From: MFD04716-140 sp963703125
GTDB lineage: Bacteria; Bacteroidota; Bacteroidia; Flavobacteriales; Flavobacteriaceae
Direction of reading: 5' to 3'
Length of the DNA: 64,000 nucleotides
NCBI GenBank assembly: GCA_963703125.1
Contig: OY969790.1
Location: forward strand, 2,666,001 to 2,730,000
In this document: positions 35,878-43,755 of the stretch, one piece after another
Layout: every line of letters starts with the position of its first letter
Position numbering within the stretch: position 1 is the stretch's first letter
Notes under the pieces: model-generated
What the model saw: the letters and a program-made list of their open reading frames with translations, nothing else
Databases searched by the model: none
What the model was told of the DNA's origin: nothing
Made by a program: the position numbers and the translations under genes

Positions 35878-37176
35878 CTATTGTCTAGTTCCGCCACTGC
35901 TGCGTCCGCCTGAAGATCTTGTACTTCCCGAAGATGAAGAACGGCCAGTCGAAGGGGCACTGGAACTTCGATAGCTGCCACTGGAAGAGCCTGAGTTTCC
36001 AGAACTTCTGTAGCTTCCACTGGTATTGCCAGAGCTTCTGAAACTTCCGCTGCTGGGACTAGATCGAATGCTGCTATTGGTTCTGGGAGCGGAACTACGG
36101 TATGATTGATTTGTCCTGGAACTACTATTTGAACTTCTATAGGAATCACCGGAACTTCTATATCCGGAATTGCTCGGAGCGCTCCTTACTCCAGAATTGG
36201 AGCTGCGATAGGTTCCACCACTACTAGATGTTGAACTTCTATATGTTTGATTACTACGGGAAGAACTAATATAGCGCGGTTCCATGCGAGTGCTGCGGCT
36301 AGTTCTGTAAGCCGCGTTTTGATCTACGCCAACCAATCTTCTTGTGGTTGATCCATTAGTATATTCCCTAGAGCTTCTGCCTGTTGTGGATGAAGATCTA
36401 GAGGCCGTGCTTCCATATCTAGTTGAAGTACTTGTCACATTGGATCTGCTGCGTAAGGCACTTCTTGAATTAATGTTGCTCGCAACGGCGTTGCTATTGT
36501 AATATCCACGTCTACTTCTATTATAGGCATATCTGGGATTGTTATATCCATAATACCCATGGCCGTAATAACCGTGGTAAGGATAATACCATGGATTATA
36601 ATATCCAGCGTAACCGTAGCCATATCCATAATACCCATAATATCCTCCCCATCCCCAATTGTTCCATCTGTTCCAGTACCAAGGATTGTAATATCCGCCC
36701 CATCCATACATACCGCCATAGCCCCAGGTATTGAACCAAGGATTATAGAACCCAAAGCTACCACTTTCATAGATATTGATATTTACGTCGGTTGTATTGT
36801 CTCCCCAGCCAGCATACCCCTGGTAATCGTTTTCAGGTTTGTAATAATCCGTAAGTTGTTTTTCAGAAATACTGTCATTTGGAACATCACTCGCGTATGA
36901 GTCAACATCAGTGAAAATCTCGCCCTCCAAGATTTCTTCATATTGATCGGCCTTTTGTCCAAAATATTGCGAATAGGTATTGTTTTCTTTTTGCGGCGCA
37001 GTATTGCTATTTTGGGGTGCTCTCTCAACAACCCTATCGTTGGGATCTGCATAGATACCATCTCGTTCATAGTAGGATGCTTGTTGGTATGAACCACAAG
37101 AAACAAATATGGTGCCGACAATGGCCATAAGGGCCGAAGCACTAATTTTTTGGAGGGGTAGGGATTTATTCATCAT
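35878..37176 (-). CDS. Lipoprotein with Tyr/Gly/Trp-rich and Ser/Arg-rich low-complexity domains
   Basis: A 432-residue lipoprotein with lipobox FVSC (Cys27). It has three zones. Residues 28-125 are acidic and not repetitive (GQKADQYEEILEGEIFTDVDSYASD). Residues 130-220 are extremely rich in Tyr, Gly, Trp and Asn (GWGGYYNPWYWNRWNNW...). Residues 220-432 are dominated by Ser, Arg, Thr and Gly in SYRSS/GSYRSSG units with net positive charge. Such composition suggests an extended, sticky, surface-associated or polysaccharide-binding protein, but no family activity is known to me. The low complexity also creates long false frames on both strands. It sits directly upstream of the FadL-like gene in one unit. 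Confidence 0.75.
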   Translation of the reverse strand: MMNKSLPLQKISASALMAIVGTIFVSCGSYQQASYYERDGIYADPNDRVVERAPQNSNTAPQKENNTYSQYFGQKADQYEEILEGEIFTDVDSYASDVPNDSISEKQLTDYYKPENDYQGYAGWGDNTTDVNINIYESGSFGFYNPWFNTWGYGGMYGWGGYYNPWYWNRWNNWGWGGYYGYYGYGYGYAGYYNPWYYPYHGYYGHGYYGYNNPRYAYNRSRRGYYNSNAVASNINSRSALRSRSNVTSTSTRYGSTASRSSSTTGRSSREYTNGSTTRRLVGVDQNAAYRTSRSTRMEPRYISSSRSNQTYRSSTSSSGGTYRSSNSGVRSAPSNSGYRSSGDSYRSSNSSSRTNQSYRSSAPRTNSSIRSSPSSGSFRSSGNTSGSYRSSGNSGSSSGSYRSSSAPSTGRSSSSGSTRSSGGRSSGGTRQ

Positions 37177-37268
37177 TATAAATTTAATTGTTGAACATAG
37201 TAAAAATAACTAGTTTTACCGAATTATTTTCATAACATATTCACAAGTTTTGTGCCAAACTAAAGATA

Positions 37269-38744
37269 ATGGGTAAAAATCTAACGAAAAGAAGTGAGGA
37301 TTATTCCAAATGGTATAATGAATTAGTCGTAAAGGCCGACATGGCCGAAAATTCGGGTGTTCGTGGTTGTATGGTCATAAAACCATACGGCTATGCCATT
37401 TGGGAAAAAATGCAGGCTGGTCTTGATAAAATGTTCAAGGATACTGGGCATGAAAATGCTTATTTTCCATTGTTCATTCCAAAATCTTTTTTGAGCAAAG
37501 AGGCTAGTCATGTGGAAGGTTTTGCCAAGGAATGCGCTGTAGTGACACATTATAGATTGAAAAATGCCGAAGATGGAAGTGGCATTATTGTGGATCCGGA
37601 TGCTAAATTGGAGGAGGAGCTTATTGTGAGGCCGACATCCGAGACTATCATTTGGGATACCTACCGAAGATGGATTCAATCATACAGAGACCTCCCACTC
37701 CTAATCAATCAATGGGCCAATGTGGTTCGTTGGGAAATGCGAACGCGATTGTTCCTAAGGACTTCTGAATTTTTATGGCAAGAAGGACATACCGCGCATG
37801 AGACCGAAAAGGAAGCTATAGAAGAGTCGGAATTGATAATGAACCTATATGCCGATTTTGCAGAAAATTTTATGGCCATGCCGGTTATAAAGGGAACAAA
37901 AACAGAGAGCGAGCGTTTTGCAGGTGCGGTAGAAACGTATTGCATTGAAGCGCTAATGCAGGATGGAAAGGCGCTACAGGCGGGTACTTCGCATTTTTTG
38001 GGACAGAATTTCGCCAAGGCATTTGACGTGAAATTTGCATCTAAGGAGGGCAAACAGGAGTATGTATGGGCAACTTCATGGGGCGTTTCAACACGACTGG
38101 TCGGTGCTCTAATTATGACCCATAGTGATGATAACGGATTGGTTTTACCTCCTAAATTAGCACCTATTCAAGTTGTGATCGTCCCTATTTATAAAGGAGA
38201 AGATGAATTAAATGCTATTTCTGAAAGAGTGGCGCCCTTGGTAAAGGAATTGAGGTCCAAAGGCATTTCTGTAAAATATGACAACCGAGATACCCAAAAA
38301 CCAGGTTTCAAATTCAATGAGTATGAACTGAAGGGTGTGCCTGTTCGTCTCGCCATTGGTAAAAGGGATTTGGAGAATAATACCTATGAAGTGGCACGCA
38401 GAGATACTTTTGAAAAAGTTACCGTTCCGATGGATGAAGTGGTGACAAAGATTGAGTTCTTAATGGAGGATATTCAGAGGAATATTTATAAAAAAGCAGC
38501 AAATTATAGGAATGAGCATATTACCGAGGTCAATTCATATACCGAATTCAAGGAGGTTTTAGATTCAAAAGGAGGCTTTGTATCGGCCCATTGGGACGGT
38601 ACGTCAGAAACGGAGAATAGGATAAAGGAAGAAACAAAAGCAACAATTCGATGCATTCCAATTGATATTAAGAATGAGGAGGGTAGCTGTATTTTTACAG
38701 GGAAACCATCGGCTTACAGGGTGCTATTTGCCAAGGCTTATTAA
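37269..38744 (+). CDS. proS: Prolyl-tRNA synthetase (eukaryote/archaeal-like type)
   Basis: A 491-residue class II synthetase. The sequence is of the shorter type that lacks the bacterial INS editing domain: RSEDYSKWYNELVVKADMAENSGVRGCMVIKPYGYAIWEKMQ at the start, then ELIVRPTSETIIWDTYRRWIQSYRDLP (motif 2 region), RTSEFLWQEGHTAH and AGTSHFLGQNFAKAF. An anticodon-binding domain follows (from about 290), and the C-terminal domain ends FAKAY with the terminal Tyr typical of this class. It precedes two tRNA-Glu genes, which have their own promoter. Confidence 0.96.
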   Translation: MGKNLTKRSEDYSKWYNELVVKADMAENSGVRGCMVIKPYGYAIWEKMQAGLDKMFKDTGHENAYFPLFIPKSFLSKEASHVEGFAKECAVVTHYRLKNAEDGSGIIVDPDAKLEEELIVRPTSETIIWDTYRRWIQSYRDLPLLINQWANVVRWEMRTRLFLRTSEFLWQEGHTAHETEKEAIEESELIMNLYADFAENFMAMPVIKGTKTESERFAGAVETYCIEALMQDGKALQAGTSHFLGQNFAKAFDVKFASKEGKQEYVWATSWGVSTRLVGALIMTHSDDNGLVLPPKLAPIQVVIVPIYKGEDELNAISERVAPLVKELRSKGISVKYDNRDTQKPGFKFNEYELKGVPVRLAIGKRDLENNTYEVARRDTFEKVTVPMDEVVTKIEFLMEDIQRNIYKKAANYRNEHITEVNSYTEFKEVLDSKGGFVSAHWDGTSETENRIKEETKATIRCIPIDIKNEEGSCIFTGKPSAYRVLFAKAY

Positions 38745-38771
38745 AAGAAGCTAAAAAATAATAATCAGGGG

Positions 38772-38801
38772 TTGTGATAGTTAAAAATAATTGTATTTTT
38801 G
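38772..38801 (+). promoter_or_regulatory. Bacteroidota promoter of the tRNA-Glu genes
   Basis: TTG at 38772-38774, a 19-base spacer and TATTTTTG at 38794-38801 match the consensus, 23 bases ahead of the first tRNA. This is the cleanest promoter in the window. Confidence 0.75.
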
Positions 38802-38824
38802 CATCCGCAATTGTGCAAAGCAAT

Positions 38825-38896
38825 GGCCCGTTCGTCTAGGGGTTAGGACGCCAGGTTTTCATCCTGGTAACAGGGGTTCGATTCCCCTACGGGCTA
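38825..38896 (+). tRNA. tRNA-Glu (UUC), copy 1
   Basis: 72 bases form a full cloverleaf: acceptor GGCCCGT/ACGGGCT (G1-U72 wobble), anticodon stem CCAGG/CCTGG with loop TTTTCAT, so anticodon TTC. The T arm contains GGTTCGATTCC. CCA is not encoded. Confidence 0.97.
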
Positions 38897-38967
38897 CAAA
38901 AGGAGTTGAAAGGAGTGCTCGATAAGTATATTCCATCGTTCATTCTTATAGATTGAAAATATTTAAT

Positions 38968-39039
38968 GGCCCGTTCGTCTAGGGGTTAGGACGCCAGGTT
39001 TTCATCCTGGTAACAGGGGTTCGATTCCCCTACGGGCTA
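38968..39039 (+). tRNA. tRNA-Glu (UUC), copy 2
   Basis: Identical to the first copy, 143 bases downstream start to start, with an unrelated AT-rich 71-base spacer. It is probably co-transcribed with copy 1 and perhaps with rpsT. Confidence 0.97.
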
Positions 39040-39097
39040 CAAAAAGTTCGAGAGGAATGGCGAGAATGAATATAAAAAATTGTAACAAGAAATAAAG

Positions 39098-39349
39098 ATG
39101 GCAAATCACAAGTCAGCGTTAAAGAGAATTAGAAGAAACGAAGCGGTACGTCTGCGTAACCGATATCAGCACAAAACTACTCGTAACGCAATCAAAAGAT
39201 TACGTACTGAAGAGAAAAAAGAAGATGCTGAAAAATTGCTATCGGAAGTTATCAGTATGATTGATAGATTGGCAAAGCGAAATATTATTCATAATAATAA
39301 AGCATCCAATCTTAAAAGCAAGCTTACTAAGCACGTAGCAGCGTTATAA
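39098..39349 (+). CDS. rpsT: 30S ribosomal protein S20
   Basis: An 83-residue very basic protein of the small subunit. MANHKSALKRIRRNEAVRLRNRYQHKTTRNAIKRLR and the C-terminal IIHNNKASNLKSKLTKHVAAL are the S20 signature. It follows the tRNA-Glu pair by 58 bases with no terminator between, so part of its expression may come from the tRNA promoter. A hairpin terminator follows. Confidence 0.96.
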   Translation: MANHKSALKRIRRNEAVRLRNRYQHKTTRNAIKRLRTEEKKEDAEKLLSEVISMIDRLAKRNIIHNNKASNLKSKLTKHVAAL

Positions 39350-39371
39350 TATCGCTCTTAAAAGACTTAAG

Positions 39372-39406
39372 ACGCCTTAGCGATAATTTTCGCTTGGGCG
39401 TTTTTT
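39372..39406 (+). terminator. Terminator after rpsT
   Basis: Imperfect stem ACGCCTTAGCG/CGCTTGGGCGT followed by TTTTTT. Confidence 0.7.
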
Positions 39407-39448
39407 GCGTTTATAATATGGGAAGAATAGTCATTTTTCTTTAGAAAT

Positions 39449-39485
39449 AAAAATACCCAATAACTCTCGAGTTATTGGGTATTTT
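39449..39485. terminator. Terminator of rho (also faces rpsT)
   Basis: A 16-bp perfect stem AAAATACCCAATAACT/AGTTATTGGGTATTTT with loop CTCG, flanked by A and T tracts. Confidence 0.85.
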
Positions 39486-39517
39486 GTTAGGCATTAAATT
39501 TTTAAGCTATAGGAGGC

Positions 39518-41104
39518 TTATTGATTCATTGTTAGCAAGAATTCCTCGTTGTTCTTAGTTTGTTTGAAGCGTTGTTCAATGAACTCCATTGCTTCGACAG
39601 GATTCATGTCCGCCAAATATTTTCGCATGATCCACATACGTTGAATCGTATTTTCATCAAGTAATAGATCGTCCCTGCGCGTACTCGAAGAAGTAAGGTC
39701 GATAGCCGGGAAGATTCTTCGGTTGCTGATTTTACGATCAAGTTGAAGCTCCATGTTACCTGTTCCCTTGAATTCCTCAAAGATAACTTCATCCATTTTG
39801 GAACCTGTCTCTGTAAGCGCTGTTGCGATAATCGTCAAGGAGCCCCCATTTTCAATATTACGGGCCGCACCGAAGAAACGCTTGGGTTTGTGAAGTGCAT
39901 TTGCATCAACACCACCACTTAAAACCTTTCCGGATGGAGGTTGCACTGTATTGTAGGCTCTTGCCAATCTAGTGATAGAATCCAATAATATGACCACGTC
40001 ATGACCACATTCCACCAATCTTTTTGCCTTTTCCAAAACAATGTTGGCAACTCTTACATGTTCAGTGGCTTCCTTATCAAAGGTCGATGCTACCACTTCG
40101 CCACGTACATTACGTTGCATATCGGTAACCTCTTCAGGTCGCTCATCGATTAATAGTATAATTTGGTAAACTTCCGGGTGATTGGCGGCAATTCCGTTGG
40201 CAATGTCTTTCAAGAGCATTGTCTTGCCCGTTTTTGGCTGGGCAACGATCATACCTCTTTGTCCTTTACCAATGGGAGAGAACAAATCTATGATTCTTGT
40301 AGAAATAGTGCTCTGGCGTTCCGCCAAATTAAATTTTTCTTTCGGAAATAAAGGCGTCAAATGTTCAAATGATACTCGGTCCCTAACTATTTGTGGGTCA
40401 ATTCCGTTAATTTTTATGACCTTGATCAAAGGAAAATATTTTTCGCCTTCTTTTGGAGGACGAATATTGCCTAATACCGTGTCTCCTGTTTTTAGTCCGA
40501 ACAAACGTATCTGCGATTGAGATACATAAATATCATCGGGAGAGGAAAGGTAATTGTAATCAGATGAGCGCAAGAAACCATAACCGTCTTGCATGATATC
40601 CAATACGCCTTCACTCTCTATAATACTATCAAATTCGAATTCAGGTTCTTTATACCTGTTTTTTAAATCTTTATCAAAATTACTGCTGTTTTTTTCCTGT
40701 CCATTTTTTTGGTGGTGCGGCTTTTTTGGGATAGGATTATTTTGCTGGGGAGTGTTTTTTTGAAACTCCTTTTTTGGTGAACGCGGATTAGTATGGGCGG
40801 ACACTTTTTGTTCAACAGCCTCTGTTATTGCGCTTTCGGGCTCAGCAACATTTTGGGTGTTACTCTCCACTACAGGCCTTTTGTGTATTATTTTTTTTCG
40901 TTCTGGTCTAGGGAAGGGCTTTTTTTCAACCGGTTTCTCTGGGGCGACCTCTACGACAGCCTTAGGGTTTGCCGCTTGAAGGTCTAAAATTTGATAGACC
41001 AAGTCTTCTTTTTTTTGGGTTTTATACTTAGGCACCTTCAGGTCCTTAGCAATTTCCTGAAGCTCAGGTAGCTTTTTTGATTTTAAATCTGAAATCTCAA
41101 ACAT
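39518..41104 (-). CDS. rho: Transcription termination factor Rho with disordered insert
   Basis: A 528-residue hexameric RNA helicase that ends untranslated transcripts. Residues 1-43 are the Rho N-terminal helical domain (SKKLPELQEIAKDLKVPKY). Residues 44-158 are a disordered insert rich in Lys, Pro, Asn, Gln and Glu, absent from E. coli Rho. The RNA-binding CSD follows (EGVLDIMQDGYGFLRSSDYNY). The motor has Walker A GMIVAQPKTGKT (284-295), VILLDSITRLARAYN, the Q/R loops and the C-terminal block. In Bacteroides thetaiotaomicron a larger insert at this place is reported to drive phase separation of Rho. It converges on rpsT through two terminators. Confidence 0.96.
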   Translation of the reverse strand: MFEISDLKSKKLPELQEIAKDLKVPKYKTQKKEDLVYQILDLQAANPKAVVEVAPEKPVEKKPFPRPERKKIIHKRPVVESNTQNVAEPESAITEAVEQKVSAHTNPRSPKKEFQKNTPQQNNPIPKKPHHQKNGQEKNSSNFDKDLKNRYKEPEFEFDSIIESEGVLDIMQDGYGFLRSSDYNYLSSPDDIYVSQSQIRLFGLKTGDTVLGNIRPPKEGEKYFPLIKVIKINGIDPQIVRDRVSFEHLTPLFPKEKFNLAERQSTISTRIIDLFSPIGKGQRGMIVAQPKTGKTMLLKDIANGIAANHPEVYQIILLIDERPEEVTDMQRNVRGEVVASTFDKEATEHVRVANIVLEKAKRLVECGHDVVILLDSITRLARAYNTVQPPSGKVLSGGVDANALHKPKRFFGAARNIENGGSLTIIATALTETGSKMDEVIFEEFKGTGNMELQLDRKISNRRIFPAIDLTSSSTRRDDLLLDENTIQRMWIMRKYLADMNPVEAMEFIEQRFKQTKNNEEFLLTMNQ

Positions 41105-41298
41105 TAATTATGGTATAAATTATACGTCTCTAAGAAAATACAAGAAGTGAATTGTTATTTGGGTATTACTGGGGAAAGATTTCCCTTTTGGTAAGTGATA
41201 AAACGAATAACGAAACAATATTACAAATTATTTTCAACATTAAGGGATATTTTTTTGAAAAGACATGTATTTTTGCCCTTCGAAATACAACAGAAATA

Positions 41299-41709
41299 AT
41301 GATTCAGCGCATACAGACTGTTTATCTTTTGATTGTGATCATTCTCGCTGGAGTTTTGCCATTTTGGGTAAACCTATGGTCCAATGTTGATGGAAATGAG
41401 ATTTATGCACAGAATGAGTTAGGTATTTCAATTGCTTTTTATCTATCTGCGGTATTGGCCTTGATTGCAATTTTACTTTTTAAAAACAGAAAAAATCAAT
41501 TTGTAGTGAACAGATTGAACATGATATTAAATCTTTTTTTACTGGGATTTTTCGTTTACCGATCGCTAAATTTATCCGGAGGGACTTTGGTCTCTGAGAA
41601 GGGTATTGGGATGCTGATTCCTGTATTTTCTATCGTTTTTTTGGTCCTTGCCAATAGGGCCATAAAGAAGGATGAAGATCTTGTAAAATCTGTAGATCGT
41701 TTACGTTGA
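41299..41709 (+). CDS. DUF4293 family membrane protein
   Basis: A 136-residue protein from ATG 41299 (MIQRIQTVYLLIVIILAGVLPFW); an upstream extension exists in frame but covers the promoter region. It has four hydrophobic segments (about 8-25, 48-66, 78-95 and 105-122), the DUF4293 layout found in Bacteroidota. A TATTTTTG element at 41268-41275 lies 23 bases ahead. It is divergent from rho, a neighbourhood often seen in flavobacteria. Function is unknown. Confidence 0.85.
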   Translation: MIQRIQTVYLLIVIILAGVLPFWVNLWSNVDGNEIYAQNELGISIAFYLSAVLALIAILLFKNRKNQFVVNRLNMILNLFLLGFFVYRSLNLSGGTLVSEKGIGMLIPVFSIVFLVLANRAIKKDEDLVKSVDRLR

Positions 41710-41738
41710 ACCTAACATCTTAGTAATATTAGTGCGTA

Positions 41739-41768
41739 GAAAACCCCGATTGATATCGGGGTTTTTGC
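41739..41768. terminator. Bidirectional terminator between DUF4293 and PepSY genes
   Basis: Stem AAACCCCGAT/ATCGGGGTTT with loop TGAT, then TT. Confidence 0.85.
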
Positions 41769-41770
41769 AT

Positions 41771-42331
41771 TTAGTGCATTGTTTTTCTCATTCTTTTAGG
41801 CCCATACCATAACCAAAAACCCGTTATTGTGAACGTAAGAAGCGCAAGACTCATCATGGTCGTGTAAAACAATTTTATATAGCCATCGGTTCCCAAATAA
41901 TTATCGATGATAGATCCGTCATGTATGTTTTCAATGAAATCGGCCCGCCTTTTTTCAATATGTAACAAATCTCCCGTGGCACCATCAAGTTGAATACCCA
42001 AATACTCGCTGTAGATAAACTTGACGGAACCTTTATTTTTGCGCACATCTATTCGATCAAGTTCTAATTCCGAAAAATTGGGAATAGAATCCTTTAGAAT
42101 TTTTTGGGCACTGGTATATAGGTTGTCTAGAGGAAGCCAATCATTGAGATGCGTTGAAGTTCCTTCGTATGTTTTTGACAAAATTAATCCATTACTATTC
42201 TTTTTCCATCCCAAAAGAAGCCCCGTAACGGAAATGAAAAAAAAGAACACGAATAATGTAGCGCCTGTAATTCGGTGTATTTTGCGGAAATCACGAAGTA
42301 CCTTGGCCTGTCTTTTCCTCTTTTCGGGCAT
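41771..42331 (-). CDS. PepSY-associated transmembrane protein
   Basis: A 186-residue protein. Residues 13-42 form the first membrane helix after a basic start (FRKIHRITGATLFVFFFFISVTGLLLGWKK), residues 50-150 a periplasmic PepSY-like segment (VKFIYSEYLGIQLDGATGDLLHIEKRRADFIENIHDGS), and residues 155-178 the second helix followed by WYGPKRMRK. These are typical of PepSY_TM proteins, some of which take part in iron or siderophore reduction. No partner oxidoreductase or receptor is adjacent. The role here is open. Confidence 0.8.
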   Translation of the reverse strand: MPEKRKRQAKVLRDFRKIHRITGATLFVFFFFISVTGLLLGWKKNSNGLILSKTYEGTSTHLNDWLPLDNLYTSAQKILKDSIPNFSELELDRIDVRKNKGSVKFIYSEYLGIQLDGATGDLLHIEKRRADFIENIHDGSIIDNYLGTDGYIKLFYTTMMSLALLTFTITGFWLWYGPKRMRKTMH

Positions 42332-42398
42332 TTATTGTCTATTGTAAATCGAAAATGTGTAATTGTTAAACTGCGAATATCGCCAATTTCAAGTAAAT

Positions 42399-42893
42399 CT
42401 ACCGTTTGCCCAACTCTATAATTTCGAGATTTTTTATTTCTTCGCCGTCAATCGCAAAACGAAGCATCGTTCGCATTTGATGAAAACCGTGTTTTCCGCA
42501 AGCGCCTGGATTCATATGCAATAAATCCAATTTTTTGTCCCACATAACCTTAAGAATATGGGAATGCCCACATATAAAAAGTTTGGGAGAGTTTTTATTT
42601 ATCTCCACTCTCGACTTGCCATTGTATTTGGGAGGGTAACCACCGATATGTGTTATATACACCTTGACACCTTCACATATAAAATGATTATCTAAGGGAA
42701 ACTCTTTTTGAATTTCATGGTTATCAATATTTCCATAAACGGCCCTAAGTGGTTTTGCGGCAGCCAATAAGTCGGTAACCTCTAAAGAACCAATATCCCC
42801 TGCGTGCCATACTTCATCTGCCTGATTCACATATTTTAGAATGGCATCGTCTATATGGGAATGAGTATCGGAGAGGAGTAGGATTTTTGTCAT
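42399..42893 (-). CDS. YfcE/MJ0936-type metallophosphoesterase
   Basis: A 164-residue protein with the calcineurin-like phosphoesterase motifs: LLSDTHSHID, WHAGDIGS, AVYGNIDNHE, VYITHIGGYPPKYNG and ICGHSHILKVMWDKKLDLLHMNPGA. These supply the two-metal site. The family comprises small cytoplasmic phosphodiesterases of uncertain physiological substrate. It is divergent from truA. Confidence 0.9.
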   Translation of the reverse strand: MTKILLLSDTHSHIDDAILKYVNQADEVWHAGDIGSLEVTDLLAAAKPLRAVYGNIDNHEIQKEFPLDNHFICEGVKVYITHIGGYPPKYNGKSRVEINKNSPKLFICGHSHILKVMWDKKLDLLHMNPGACGKHGFHQMRTMLRFAIDGEEIKNLEIIELGKR

Positions 42894-42970
42894 TTTTAAA
42901 TGCGGGGACCATAAGTGGAAAGTTATTTTTTCAGCTTTATGCGATCGCAGTAGGTATAACTCATAACCAC

Positions 42971-42978
42971 TATCTTTG
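42971..42978 (+). promoter_or_regulatory. Putative -7 promoter element of truA
   Basis: TATCTTTG matches TAnnTTTG and lies 24 bases before the TTG start codon at 43003, supporting that start. Confidence 0.45.
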
Positions 42979-43002
42979 CGTCTACAAAGCTAAAGAATCC
43001 TT

Positions 43003-43755
43003 TTGAGATATTTCATTCGGTTTTCATACTTCGGGAAGCATTATCATGGTTGGCAGAATCAACCAAACGCCATGACCGTGCAGCAGGTTTTGGAGCATGC
43101 CATGTCAAAACTTCTTGGTGATTCCGTGTTATTGATAGGAGCGGGGAGAACAGACGCAGGTGTCCATGCAAAAGAAATGTTTGCCCATTTTGATTCGAAA
43201 CCTATTTCAAATATCAATAATCTTATCCATCGCTTAAATGCCTTTTTACCGGATGATATTGCAGTTCAGGATGTTTTTGAAGTGCCGTCCGGTGCCCATG
43301 CCCGTTTTGATGCCAATGAGCGAACCTATGAATATTGGACAACCCAAAATAAAAACCCTTTTCTCCTGGACTATGCCCATTTTGTAATACAGCATTTGGA
43401 TGTTGACAAAATGAATTTAGCGGCTAATGTTTTATTGCAAGAAACTAATTTTGAATGTTTTTCTAAATCCAATACAGATGTTAAAACCTACATTTGTGAT
43501 TTAATAAAGGCGGAATGGAAACAAAAAAATGAAATCTTGATATTCACCATAACCGCCGACCGATTTTTACGAAACATGGTGAGGGCCATTGTAGGAACAT
43601 TATTGGAAGTGGGGATAGGGAAAATGGATGTTGAGCATGTTAAGACTATCCTAAAAAGCAGGGATAGAAGTATGGCAGGACCATCTGTACCGGCAAAAGG
43701 ATTATATTTGACGCAGATTACCTACCCTGATTCGATTGTAAAAAAACATGGATAA
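43003..43755 (+). CDS. truA: tRNA pseudouridine(38-40) synthase TruA
   Basis: A 250-residue enzyme that isomerises uridines 38-40 in the anticodon arm. It appears to start with TTG at 43003: the resulting N-terminus (M)RYFIRFSYFGKHYHGWQ is where TruA proteins begin, and there is no ATG nearby. The catalytic Asp is in GAGRTDAGVHA, with SCFSK-like CFSKSNTD and FLRNMVRAIVGTLLEVG further on. The stop overlaps the start of the ABC exporter by 8 bases, so the two are co-translated. Confidence 0.95.
   Translation: MRYFIRFSYFGKHYHGWQNQPNAMTVQQVLEHAMSKLLGDSVLLIGAGRTDAGVHAKEMFAHFDSKPISNINNLIHRLNAFLPDDIAVQDVFEVPSGAHARFDANERTYEYWTTQNKNPFLLDYAHFVIQHLDVDKMNLAANVLLQETNFECFSKSNTDVKTYICDLIKAEWKQKNEILIFTITADRFLRNMVRAIVGTLLEVGIGKMDVEHVKTILKSRDRSMAGPSVPAKGLYLTQITYPDSIVKKHG

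Noticed and set aside
36435..37142. Several long open frames on both strands inside the Ser/Arg/Tyr-rich lipoprotein gene
   Set aside because: They arise from low-complexity codons in the real frame, have no signal, family match or start context, and overlap it fully.
38825..39039. The two 72-base repeats considered as a CRISPR or IS end pair
   Set aside because: Both fold as complete tRNA-Glu cloverleafs.
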